From contig JBCDDC010000009.1 in assembly GCA_039180675.1 (NCBI GenBank), forward strand, positions 76,416 to 140,415: a stretch of DNA of 64,000 nucleotides, in the 5' to 3' direction. This DNA is from Thermohalobaculum sp039180675 (GTDB lineage Bacteria; Pseudomonadota; Alphaproteobacteria; Rhodobacterales; Rhodobacteraceae). The notes below the pieces were generated by a model, which had not been told where the DNA came from, did no database searches, and worked only from the letters and a program-made list of their open reading frames with translations. Below, piece after piece: positions 17,771 through 25,785 of the stretch. The position numbers were made by a program, and so were the translations under genes. Position 1 is the stretch's first letter. Each line of letters starts with the position of its first letter.

Positions 17771-18807
17771 GTCAGTTTTCCTCTGGTGATGTTGTTGGCC
17801 ATGGCGGCGAGATCCGGAATCGCCTCGGCCATCATGCGGGCTTGTTTGGGGTTGGATGCGTTGCCTTCATGGGCGCGGAACACCACGCCTTGCAGGATCG
17901 CGATCAGGCGGAAGAAAGAGAACGCGAGATAGAAGGGCCAGTTGTCGATCCTCTTCCAGCCCCGGCGCGTGCAGTAGGCGGCGACATACTCTTCCTCGGT
18001 CGGCAGGCCGATGGCTGCCCGGTCGATCCCGCCTAGGCCGCGCATCGCCCCCTCATTTGGCAGGCGCCATTGCATGCACTGATAGGCGAGATCGGCCACC
18101 GGATGACCGAGCGTCGAGATCTCCCAGTCCAGCACGCCGATGATTTGCGACTTCACCGGGTCGAACATCAGATTATCGATCCGCCAGTCACCGTGGACCA
18201 AACTGACCAGGCCATCATCGACTGGCATATTGGCGCCGACCCAATCGATCAGAGCGTTCATCTGCTGGTTCGGCTCCAGCTCGCTCGCCCGGTACTGCTT
18301 TGACCAGCGGGAGAATTGGCGTTCGTAGTAGCTCCCTGGGCGGCCGAAATCCTTGAGCCCGACCGCCGCCAGATCGACGCTGTGCAGGGCCGCGAGAACC
18401 GTGTTCATCTGGTCATAGACCGCGGTTCGATCTGGCTGCTCCAGCTCGGGCAGGGCTGGGTCCCAGAAAATCCGGCCCTCGAGAAACCCCATCAGGTAGA
18501 AGTCGCGCCCCAGCGGGCCGGTGTCTTTTGCCAGATGCACCATGCGAGGGACAGGCACATCGGTATCGCGGAGCGCGTGCATCACCCGGTATTCCCGGTC
18601 CACCTGGTGGGCTGATTTCAACAGCTCCCCGGTCGGCTGGCAGCGCAGCACATAGTTGCCCGAGGAGGCCGTCAGCGCATAGGTCGGGTTGGACTGGCCC
18701 GTGGAGAATTTCCGGATCTCCTGCAGCTTGCCGAAGCCCTGAACATGCGCCGCCAGATAGTCGGCCAGCACGTCGACGGTGACTTCGGGTTGCGGGGGAC
18801 GGGTCAT
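17767..18807 (-). CDS. Phosphotransferase family protein (APH fold, ACAD10-like kinase)
   Basis: A 346-residue kinase of the aminoglycoside-phosphotransferase fold. The catalytic loop is HGDWRIDNLMFDP (near residue 205), and the metal-binding position is GVLDWEISTLG. Members with this length and neighbourhood are thought to phosphorylate hydroxyacyl-CoA intermediates, as human ACAD10/11 do, but no acyl-CoA dehydrogenase gene is visible here. The ATG has a strong AAGGAGC ribosome binding site. It leads a two-gene operon with the enoyl-CoA hydratase. The divergent gene is the iron-sulfur subunit at 18931. Confidence 0.85.
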   Translation of the reverse strand: MTRPPQPEVTVDVLADYLAAHVQGFGKLQEIRKFSTGQSNPTYALTASSGNYVLRCQPTGELLKSAHQVDREYRVMHALRDTDVPVPRMVHLAKDTGPLGRDFYLMGFLEGRIFWDPALPELEQPDRTAVYDQMNTVLAALHSVDLAAVGLKDFGRPGSYYERQFSRWSKQYRASELEPNQQMNALIDWVGANMPVDDGLVSLVHGDWRIDNLMFDPVKSQIIGVLDWEISTLGHPVADLAYQCMQWRLPNEGAMRGLGGIDRAAIGLPTEEEYVAAYCTRRGWKRIDNWPFYLAFSFFRLIAILQGVVFRAHEGNASNPKQARMMAEAIPDLAAMANNITRGKLT

Positions 18808-18930
18808 GGGCCTGCTCCTTTGCGGCGGACTTTGCCGCCTTCCCCCCTAAGTGTCCAGAATGACGTAATGTTAACCCCCGGCGTCAGAATTCGTCTTTCG
18901 CCGAGACCAAAAGAGCGATACCCACGGGTC

Positions 18931-19647
18931 ATGCGCAGCGAAATGCTCACGGTGAACATCTGGCGCGGGAAGAAAGATGGGAGCCTCCAAGCATACGAGG
19001 TTCCGGCGCGCGAGAACCAGACCATCCTCGATGTCGTGACCGAGGTGCAGCGGCTCCACGAACCGGCGCTCGCCTATCGCTTCGCTTGCCGGGTCGGTGT
19101 CTGCGGCTCCTGCGCGATGATGGTCAACGGCATGCCGCGCTGGACCTGCCGGACCCATGTGAAGAAGGTCGTCGAGGACGGGACCCTCACCATCGAGCCG
19201 CTCAGGAACCTGCCGAAGATCAAGGATCTGGTCTGCGACATGACCGAGTTCTTCGACAAATGGACAAAAGCGGGCGGCAAGTTCGAGGGCACGGCCAGCC
19301 GGGCCGACGCGCCCGCGCCGATCGATCCGCAGGATCCAAAGCGGCAAAAGGCCGATGCGGGGATCGAATGCATCAACTGCGCGGTCTGCTATGCCGCCTG
19401 CGATGTCGTGAGCTGGGACAAGGGCTACCTGGGCCCGGCGGCACTCAACCGCGCCTGGACGCTGGTCAATGACGAACGCGCGGCCAACGCGGTCGACGTC
19501 AAGCGCCGCGCGCAAGGTGAAGGCGGCTGCGGCTCCTGCCACTCCCACGGCGCCTGCGTTGCGGCCTGCCCGGTGGGGCTGAACCCAACGCAGAGCATCG
19601 CTGGTCTCAAACGCCGCTCGCTTTTCGAGCTCCTGGGGGGCGGCTGA
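18931..19647 (+). CDS. Succinate dehydrogenase/fumarate reductase iron-sulfur subunit (alternative complex)
   Basis: A 238-residue electron-transfer subunit. The N-terminal plant-ferredoxin domain has the 2Fe-2S motif CRVGVCGSC followed by a Cys in RWTC. The C-terminal part has CINCAVCYAAC and CGSCHSHGACVAACPVG for further Fe-S clusters. I took the ATG at 18931. The frame is open upstream to 18745 but overlaps the divergent gene. It is followed without a gap by two small membrane subunits and a flavoprotein. The gene order (B, C, C-like, A) differs from the usual sdhCDAB, so this is a second, non-canonical complex. Confidence 0.85.
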   Translation: MRSEMLTVNIWRGKKDGSLQAYEVPARENQTILDVVTEVQRLHEPALAYRFACRVGVCGSCAMMVNGMPRWTCRTHVKKVVEDGTLTIEPLRNLPKIKDLVCDMTEFFDKWTKAGGKFEGTASRADAPAPIDPQDPKRQKADAGIECINCAVCYAACDVVSWDKGYLGPAALNRAWTLVNDERAANAVDVKRRAQGEGGCGSCHSHGACVAACPVGLNPTQSIAGLKRRSLFELLGGG

Positions 19648-19970
19648 TGGAGGTGCGCCTCTTTGCCCTGCAGCGGCTGACTGCGATGCTGATGCTGCCG
19701 CTGGTGCTGATCCACCTGATCGGCATCCTCTATGCCATCCAGGGTGGCCTGACGGCCGAGGAGATCCTTGGACGCACCCAATCGACGCTGCTCTGGCCCG
19801 CCTTCTATGGCCTGTTCGTGATCTGCGCCGCGATCCACGGCGCAATCGGGCTCAGGAACATCCTCGTCGAATGGGCTAGCCTGCCGCGGCGGCTCGCCAA
19901 CCCGGCGATGGCGGGCTTCGCGCTTGTTTTGCTAGCGCTCGGCATGCGCGCCGTCGTCGCGATCGCATGA
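19647..19970 (+). CDS. Membrane anchor subunit of the succinate dehydrogenase/fumarate reductase-like complex
   Basis: A 107-residue protein with three predicted transmembrane helices (about 8-33, 48-70 and 83-105). Histidines in LVLIHLIGIL and AAIHGAIGLR could bind haem b. The start overlaps the stop of the iron-sulfur gene by one base and the stop overlaps the next gene by 4 bases. It would anchor the complex to the inner membrane and contact quinone. The assignment rests on size, hydrophobicity and position. Confidence 0.75.
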   Translation: MEVRLFALQRLTAMLMLPLVLIHLIGILYAIQGGLTAEEILGRTQSTLLWPAFYGLFVICAAIHGAIGLRNILVEWASLPRRLANPAMAGFALVLLALGMRAVVAIA

Positions 19971-20296
19971 AGCGCACAGTCGGATACTGGGCCGCCATAG
20001 GTCACCGGATCTCAGGCCTCGCGCTGGTGCTGTTCTTGCCGCTGCACTTCCTTGCACTTGGCCTCGCGCTGGAGGGGGCGGAGCGGTTCGACGCCTTCCT
20101 CACCTATGCCGACCTGCCGCTGGTGAAGCTGGCCGAATGGGGCCTGGTCGTCCTGCTCACCCTGCATCTCTTGTTCGGACTCAGGGTGCTGATCCTCGAA
20201 TTCCTGCCATGGGGCGGCCTGCGCCATCAGTGGATCTGGGGCGGCGCCGTCGCATCTTTGGCGGTAGGCGGTGTCTTTCTGGCAGGGGCGTTCTGA
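19967..20296 (+). CDS. Second membrane anchor / cytochrome b-type subunit (SdhC-like)
   Basis: A 109-residue protein with three predicted helices. The segment GHRISGLALVLFLPLHFLAL is the clearest SdhC-like mark, with the HR-SG motif and a later His as likely quinone or haem ligands. A further His lies in LLTLHLLFGLRV. It overlaps both neighbours (ATGA with the gene before, one base with the flavoprotein after). It makes the two-protein membrane domain with the preceding gene. Confidence 0.8.
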   Translation: MKRTVGYWAAIGHRISGLALVLFLPLHFLALGLALEGAERFDAFLTYADLPLVKLAEWGLVVLLTLHLLFGLRVLILEFLPWGGLRHQWIWGGAVASLAVGGVFLAGAF

Positions 20297-22038
20297 TGGA
20301 GATTGAGCGGCATGCGACCGATCTTCTGATCCTCGGCGCCGGGGGCGCGGGGCTCTTCGCGGCGCTCCACGCCAAACAGGCCGATCCAGACCTCGATGTG
20401 ACCATCGCGGTCAAGGGGCTGATGGGCAAATGCGGCTGCACCCGGATGGTGCAGGGCGGCTATAACGTGGCGCTCCAGCAGGGCGACTCGATCGAGCGGC
20501 ACTTCATGGACACGATCGCGGGCGGCAAATGGCTGCCGCGCCAGGACCTCGCCTGGAGGCTGGTCGTCGGTGCCGTTGAGACGATACAAGAGCTTGAAAA
20601 CGAGGTCGGTTGTTTCTTCGACAGAAACCGCGATGGCACGCTCCACCAGAAAGCCTTTGCCGGGCAGAGCTTCGACCGCACCGCGCATAAGGGCGATCTG
20701 ACCGGCATCGAGATCATCAACCGGCTCATGGAGCAGGTGCTCGCCCGCGACGTCCACCGGTTGGAGGAGCATCGCGCCATCGAGCTGATCCCGGCGGCGG
20801 ACGGCTCCGGCATCGCAGGCGTTCTGATGATAGATATGCGCACGGGCGCCTACCGTCTGGTCCGGGCCAAGGCGGTGCTGCTGGCGACTGGCGCCGGGCC
20901 GACCATGTATCTCTACCACACGCCCTCGGGCGACAAATCCTGCGACGGGCTGGCCATGGCGCTCCGCCGGGGGCTGGCATTGCGGGATATGGAGATGGTA
21001 CAGTTTCACCCGACGGGCCTCCTCGGCGGCCCGGGCACGCGGATGACCGGCACGGTGTTGGAGGAGGGTCTGCGCGGGGCAGGGGGTCACCTGCTCAACG
21101 GCGACAAGGAACGCTTCATGACCCGTTACAACGTGGCGGGGGAGCGGGCGACTCGCGATGTGGTCAGCCGCGGCATCTATGCCGAGATGCGGGCCGGGCG
21201 AACCACGCCCATGGGCGGTGTCTACATCTCGATGGGCCATCTCGGACCCGACAACGTGGCCAAGAAATTCCCCGGCATGGTCAAACGCTGCGCCGATTGC
21301 GGCTTCGATCTCGCCGGAGGTCTGGTCGAGGTGGTGCCAACCGCGCATTACATGATGGGCGGTATTGAGATGGAGGTCGATACATCGACCGAGATCCCGG
21401 GCCTCTTCGTGGCCGGAGAGGACGCGGGCGGGGTCCACGGCGCCAACCGGCTCGGCGGCAACGGCGTCGCCAACTCCACCGTCTTCGGCGGCATCGCAGG
21501 CGCCGAGATGGCGCGGTTTGCGGGCAGCGCCCGCCTCGCCGAGCCGGACGAGGCGGTTATCGAGACCGGAATCGCCCGCGCCGAGCGGCCCTTCGCGCTC
21601 AATCCTGGCGATCTTATGGGCCTGCGCGAGCGGCTCAACCAGCTCATGTGGGACGAGGTTGGGATTATGCGTGACGCCGATGGGCTCGCGCGTGGCAAGG
21701 CGAGGCTGGTCGACCTGCGCGCCGAGCTGGATCAGACCGGCCTCGCCGATGGCGACCGGGCCTTCAACCTCACCTGGCACGACTGGATGAACATCGAGAG
21801 CCTGATCGACATCTCCGAGGTCATCACCCGCGCGGCCGAGGCCCGCGAAGACAGCCGCGGCGCCCATTTCCGTGAGGATTTCCCCGAGACCGGCAACCTG
21901 GAGGCCACGGCTTTCACGAGGATCCGAAAGCAGGGCTCCGATCTGATCACAGAGTCTGTGCCTGTCACGTTCGACATCGTCAAACCTGGCGAGAGCCTGA
22001 TCGACGGCGCCATCGGTGCGCCGACGGCGGCGGAGTGA
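20296..22038 (+). CDS. Succinate dehydrogenase/fumarate reductase-like flavoprotein subunit lacking the FAD-linking His
   Basis: A 580-residue FAD protein. The FAD-binding start is LLILGAGGAGLFAALHA. The substrate motif QFHPTGLLGG and the arginine region ERATRDVVSRGIY are conserved, and the C-terminal NRLGGNGVANSTVFGG is typical. At the place where classical SdhA/FrdA has the histidine that binds FAD covalently (SHT), this protein reads GCT (KCGCTRMVQGGYN). FAD is therefore probably bound non-covalently, as in L-aspartate oxidase. It completes the four-gene complex, and a class I fumarase follows about 1.4 kb downstream. The direction of the reaction in vivo is not known. Confidence 0.82.
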   Translation: MEIERHATDLLILGAGGAGLFAALHAKQADPDLDVTIAVKGLMGKCGCTRMVQGGYNVALQQGDSIERHFMDTIAGGKWLPRQDLAWRLVVGAVETIQELENEVGCFFDRNRDGTLHQKAFAGQSFDRTAHKGDLTGIEIINRLMEQVLARDVHRLEEHRAIELIPAADGSGIAGVLMIDMRTGAYRLVRAKAVLLATGAGPTMYLYHTPSGDKSCDGLAMALRRGLALRDMEMVQFHPTGLLGGPGTRMTGTVLEEGLRGAGGHLLNGDKERFMTRYNVAGERATRDVVSRGIYAEMRAGRTTPMGGVYISMGHLGPDNVAKKFPGMVKRCADCGFDLAGGLVEVVPTAHYMMGGIEMEVDTSTEIPGLFVAGEDAGGVHGANRLGGNGVANSTVFGGIAGAEMARFAGSARLAEPDEAVIETGIARAERPFALNPGDLMGLRERLNQLMWDEVGIMRDADGLARGKARLVDLRAELDQTGLADGDRAFNLTWHDWMNIESLIDISEVITRAAEAREDSRGAHFREDFPETGNLEATAFTRIRKQGSDLITESVPVTFDIVKPGESLIDGAIGAPTAAE

Positions 22039-22124
22039 TGCACACCGCTTCGTCAGTGGGCCTTGCCGAAACGCCCAAGACACGTAGCTAAAGGGCAATC
22101 GCCTGCAAATCTGAGAGACCAAGT

Positions 22125-22898
22125 ATGCTCGTTGTCCTGTCCCCCGCCAAGAAGCTAGACGAAACCCGCAGCACGTACCGGCCTCTGACGGCCCCGATTT
22201 TTCCCAACGAAGCTGATACTTTGGCCAAGAAAGCGAAGATGCTCTCCAAGCCTGCGCTACAGAAGCTGATGGATATCTCCGAGCCTTTGGCCAAACTCAA
22301 TCAGGACCGTTTTCGGAACTTCGAGGCTCTCACCGAAGGTCCTGCGGCGCTGATGTTCGATGGGGACACCTACACGGGGCTCGACGCTAAGACCCTGACG
22401 GAGGATGGGCTGACCTATGCGCAGGACCATCTGAGGATCTTGTCGGGGCTCTACGGCCTGCTCCGCCCATTGGACGCCATGCGGCCCTATCGGCTCGAGA
22501 TGGGGAGCAAACTGGCGACGCGGCGGGGCAAGGACCTCTACGCATTCTGGGGCGACCGGATTGCGCGGGCCCTGAACGCCGAGGCGGAGGCGTCGGGGTC
22601 TGACTGGTTGTTGAACTGCGCCAGCCAGGAGTACTTTGGCGCCGTTGACCAAAAAGCTTTGCAACTCCCTGTTATCACGCCTGTTTTTCTAGAGGACCGT
22701 GCTGGCGGTCCGAAGACGATCTCGTTCTTCGCCAAACAGGCGCGCGGTGCCTTGGCCCGGTTTGTTGTGGAGCAGCAGATCAAGAACCCAGAGGGCCTAA
22801 AGACGTGGCAGGCGGGCGGCTACCGCTATGAGCCCGATCGCTCGACCCTGGAGTCCCCCGTGTTCCTGAGGCCGGAGCAGGCCCAATCAGCCGCTTGA
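22125..22898 (+). CDS. yaaA: Peroxide stress protein YaaA (DUF328/UPF0246)
   Basis: A 257-residue cytoplasmic protein. The start LVVLSPAKKLD, the middle RILSGLYGLLRPLDAMRPYR and the later RGALARFVVEQ are hallmark segments of YaaA. In other bacteria this protein lowers free iron and limits DNA damage during hydrogen peroxide stress. It lies 86 bases after the flavoprotein gene, on the same strand. Cotranscription is possible. Confidence 0.93.
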   Translation: MLVVLSPAKKLDETRSTYRPLTAPIFPNEADTLAKKAKMLSKPALQKLMDISEPLAKLNQDRFRNFEALTEGPAALMFDGDTYTGLDAKTLTEDGLTYAQDHLRILSGLYGLLRPLDAMRPYRLEMGSKLATRRGKDLYAFWGDRIARALNAEAEASGSDWLLNCASQEYFGAVDQKALQLPVITPVFLEDRAGGPKTISFFAKQARGALARFVVEQQIKNPEGLKTWQAGGYRYEPDRSTLESPVFLRPEQAQSAA

Positions 22899-22960
22899 CT
22901 TTACTGGGTAAAGCCAAGGTGTTCTGTCTATTCGACGTAAAAATAGTAAAGGTGTAATCT

Positions 22961-23401
22961 ATGACGCTGCCTCGGAAGGGTTCTAGATCGATATCAGTTG
23001 ATGCGGTTGAATACCGTTATCTAGTTTCCAGACCAAAACCGTTGGGTCGGCGAAGGATAACAGAGACATGGCAGTACTTTGAAACAGCTTGGGCAATGCC
23101 ATTGGCCTTTGAGTTGGCATCAGACCCACGGTCGCACGCCTTATGCTCTTACGTTTATGATCTTAACCATAACAGCGACTTAGAGATTGCTCCGAGTACA
23201 GTGGAAGGCGTCATTCGCCTCGCGATTTCAAAAGGTTGGAAGGCGGATCAGCCCGGAAACTTTAGTTTTGAGTGGAGCTGTCTCGATCCGCTTCCTCAAA
23301 AGGATCTATATTCTCCGTTAACTGATCGAGAGGTTCGGCAGCTCGTCCGGAGCACAGCCAGCAAAGCAGGAATAAAAAGACGGCACGAAAAACTCAGGTG
23401 A
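22961..23401 (+). CDS. Hypothetical protein of lower GC content
   Basis: A 146-residue soluble, basic protein that I do not recognise. It has no signal peptide or membrane helix. The DNA is visibly more AT-rich than the genes on both sides and uses codons such as TTA and AGA that are rare nearby, which suggests recent acquisition. An AAAGGTG ribosome binding site precedes the ATG. The stop is 4 bases before the fumarase alpha-subunit ATG. It may be an insertion into a yaaA-fumarase neighbourhood. Confidence 0.6.
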   Translation: MTLPRKGSRSISVDAVEYRYLVSRPKPLGRRRITETWQYFETAWAMPLAFELASDPRSHALCSYVYDLNHNSDLEIAPSTVEGVIRLAISKGWKADQPGNFSFEWSCLDPLPQKDLYSPLTDREVRQLVRSTASKAGIKRRHEKLR

Positions 23402-23405
23402 AGAT

Positions 23406-24365
23406 ATGATTACCCACGCAATGCTCGAAGAAGCCGCCTACAATATCATGGCCAAGGCTGCGATTGACATCCCCGAGGATTACTTCAGCGGAATCAAGGG
23501 TATGATCGATCTCGAGACGGGTGATCTTTCGGCTTTTGTCTTGCAGGCGATGGTGGAGAACTACGAGGCCGCAACCGAGGATCGCCGGCCGATGTGCGCC
23601 GATACCGGGCTACCTAGATACTATGTGAAGGTTGGTGACAAGGCGAAGGTGGAGGGGTTCACCGGCATCGAGCGGGCGCTGCGCTCCGCCACCGCGCGGG
23701 CGACGTTTGACGTGCCGCTCCGCCCCAACCGGGTCCACCCGCTCTGGCGCACGGATCACAACAACAATGTGGGCCTGAACGCGCCCGAGGTCGAATGGTC
23801 CTTCGAGCCGGAGGTCGACTGGATCGACATCACCACGGTGCACAAGGGCGGCCTGTTCGGCTCAGACTACCGGATGCTGTTCCCGGGCGACGGGATCGAC
23901 GGGATCAAACGCTTCCTGCTGGATACGCTGATTGCCTTCGGCAAACGCGGCCTCGCTTGCCAGCCGGCGATCGTGGGGGTGGGGATCGGCGGGTCGAAGG
24001 ACACCTGCATGCAACTCGGCAAGCAGGCGGCCTGCCTGCGCGTGGTCGGCGACCGCAATCCGGATCCGAAAGTGGCCGAGCTTGAGCTCGAACTCAAAGA
24101 CGTCGCCAACAATATCGGCATGGGGGCGATGGGCTTCATCGGCTCGTCGATGTGCGTCGACCTGCATATCGAGTGCGGACATACCCACACCGGGGGCATG
24201 CCGGTATCGGTGCACACCTTCTGCCTCAGTTCCCGGCGCGCAACGGCCCGGGTCCACGCGGACGGCCGGATCGAGTACCGCACCGACCCCAAATGGTTCA
24301 CCCCCTATATGCGGAGGGAAACAGTCGAATGGCTGCCCGACCAAGCATCAAGCAACACCGCCTGA
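23406..24365 (+). CDS. Class I fumarate hydratase, alpha subunit
   Basis: A 319-residue iron-sulfur dehydratase subunit. Three cysteines expected to hold the 4Fe-4S cluster are in MCADTGLP, GGSKDTCMQLG and ECGHTHTGGMPV. It corresponds to the N-terminal part of FumA, here a separate protein as in two-subunit fumarases and tartrate dehydratases. The beta subunit starts 37 bases before its stop, in another frame. The enzyme interconverts fumarate and malate (or a tartrate-like acid). The Sdh/Frd-like complex upstream supports fumarase. Confidence 0.88.
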   Translation: MITHAMLEEAAYNIMAKAAIDIPEDYFSGIKGMIDLETGDLSAFVLQAMVENYEAATEDRRPMCADTGLPRYYVKVGDKAKVEGFTGIERALRSATARATFDVPLRPNRVHPLWRTDHNNNVGLNAPEVEWSFEPEVDWIDITTVHKGGLFGSDYRMLFPGDGIDGIKRFLLDTLIAFGKRGLACQPAIVGVGIGGSKDTCMQLGKQAACLRVVGDRNPDPKVAELELELKDVANNIGMGAMGFIGSSMCVDLHIECGHTHTGGMPVSVHTFCLSSRRATARVHADGRIEYRTDPKWFTPYMRRETVEWLPDQASSNTA

Positions 24366-25006
24366 GCCTGCCGGCAAAAGCCGAAGATATTGAGAAGCTT
24401 AGCCCCGGTGAGATCGTGTTCTTCGACGGCATCGTCTACACGGCGCGGGAGGGAGTGTATCAGCGCGTCCTCGGCGATGGTGGTGCGCTGCCGGTCGAGA
24501 ACCTCTCGGCTATCACCAACGTCAATTTCCACTGCTCGCCCGCCGCGGCGCCCGATGGCGACACCTATCGCATCGGCGGCGTGACGGCGACGGCCTCTTT
24601 CCGCTTCTCTAAGTGGATGGCCGACTGGTTGGATCTCACCGACACCAAGATCGTGATTGGCAAGGGCGGTATGCCGCGTGAGGACTACGAGAAGATCCTG
24701 GCGCCGCGCGGAGCCGTGTACCTGACCACCGTTGGCTATGGCACCGGCGCGCTGCTGGGCCGTGGGGTCAAGGGGGTCGAGGCGGTCCACTGGCTCGACG
24801 ATCTCGGCATCGCACAGGCCATGTGGATGTTCCGGGTGGAGAATTTCGGCCCCTTCATTGTCGACAGCGACCTCACCGGTGCCAGCCTCTTCGCCCAGCA
24901 CGGCGATGCGGTGAACCAGAAGATCGCGAGCTTATATGATGGCTTGAAACAGCCCGCGCTGCACCGCTATGGCGAGACGGATGACCGCAAGCGCGAAGTG
25001 ATGTAA
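24329..25006 (+). CDS. Class I fumarate hydratase, beta subunit
   Basis: A 225-residue protein matching the C-terminal domain of FumA/TtdB. Characteristic segments are PGEIVFFDGIVYTAREG, IVIGKGGMPREDYEKI and AVYLTTVGYGTGALLG. The ATG at 24329 has a GGAGGG ribosome binding site and lies within the end of the alpha-subunit gene. The frame is open further upstream without support. It completes the two-subunit fumarase with the preceding gene. Confidence 0.87.
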   Translation: MAARPSIKQHRLSLPAKAEDIEKLSPGEIVFFDGIVYTAREGVYQRVLGDGGALPVENLSAITNVNFHCSPAAAPDGDTYRIGGVTATASFRFSKWMADWLDLTDTKIVIGKGGMPREDYEKILAPRGAVYLTTVGYGTGALLGRGVKGVEAVHWLDDLGIAQAMWMFRVENFGPFIVDSDLTGASLFAQHGDAVNQKIASLYDGLKQPALHRYGETDDRKREVM

Positions 25007-25083
25007 GACACGCCTACCGGCGGTCTGTCGCGCAGCCGACCAGCCGTGGCATCGCCGAAACCCATGACCGGAGACCCGTTCGG

Positions 25084-25779
25084 ATGAGCGCCGACGCGCA
25101 ACTCGTCTTTGACCTGCCGCACCGCACCGCGCGGGGGCGCGAGAACTATCTCGTCTCGTCTTCGAACGCGCTGGCGGTCGAGGTGGTGGAGGCGTGGGAG
25201 ACCTGGCACGGGCACCGGCTGCTGCTCACCGGCCCGGCGCGGTCGGGCAAGACGCATCTCGCGCTGGTCTGGGCCGAAATGAGCGGCGCCAGGGTGCTTT
25301 CCGTGACGGACCTGACGGCGGGGGTTGTGATCCCGTCACAGCCGCTGGTGATCGAGGACCTCGACCGGCTGTCGGGCCTCGACGCGGCACAAAAGGCTGA
25401 GGCGGAAGAGGCTCTGTTCCACCTCTTCAACCGGTTTGGCGCAGACCGGATCCCGCTGCTCTTCACCGGTTCCGATAAACCGAAGGCCTGGCACCTCGGC
25501 CTGCCTGATCTGCGCTCACGGATCGAGGCGATGACGCTTGCGGAGATCGGGCAGCCGGACGACATGCTTCTGTCATCGGTTGTGGTTAAACTATTTTCTG
25601 ACAGGCAGTTGCGTGTCGAACCGAAAGTGATTGATTATGTCGTCAACCGGATGGAACGGAGCTTTGAGGCGGCGGAGGCGTTGGTCGATCGTCTCGACAC
25701 GGCCTCGCTCAGGGCCAAGAAGCGGGTGACCACTACGCTGGTGCGCACCCACGCCGGGTGGCAGGACGATGAGGACTGA
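25084..25779 (+). CDS. hdaA: Hda/DnaA-like regulatory ATPase
   Basis: A 231-residue protein with the AAA+ domain of DnaA but no DNA-binding domain IV. The P-loop is in LLTGPARSGKTHLALVW (near residue 50), and the Walker B-like segment is PLVIEDLDRL. Proteins of this kind in alphaproteobacteria act with the sliding clamp to stimulate ATP hydrolysis by DnaA and restrain re-initiation. The clamp-binding motif is plausible at the N-terminus (AQLVFDLP). The ppk gene follows 6 bases later. Alphaproteobacterial hda-ppk linkage supports the call. Confidence 0.85.
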   Translation: MSADAQLVFDLPHRTARGRENYLVSSSNALAVEVVEAWETWHGHRLLLTGPARSGKTHLALVWAEMSGARVLSVTDLTAGVVIPSQPLVIEDLDRLSGLDAAQKAEAEEALFHLFNRFGADRIPLLFTGSDKPKAWHLGLPDLRSRIEAMTLAEIGQPDDMLLSSVVVKLFSDRQLRVEPKVIDYVVNRMERSFEAAEALVDRLDTASLRAKKRVTTTLVRTHAGWQDDED

Positions 25780-25785
25780 GGTGCG

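Noticed and set aside
20227..22122. 631-codon minus-strand frame opposite the flavoprotein
   Set aside because: The flavoprotein frame has all family motifs. The opposite frame has none.
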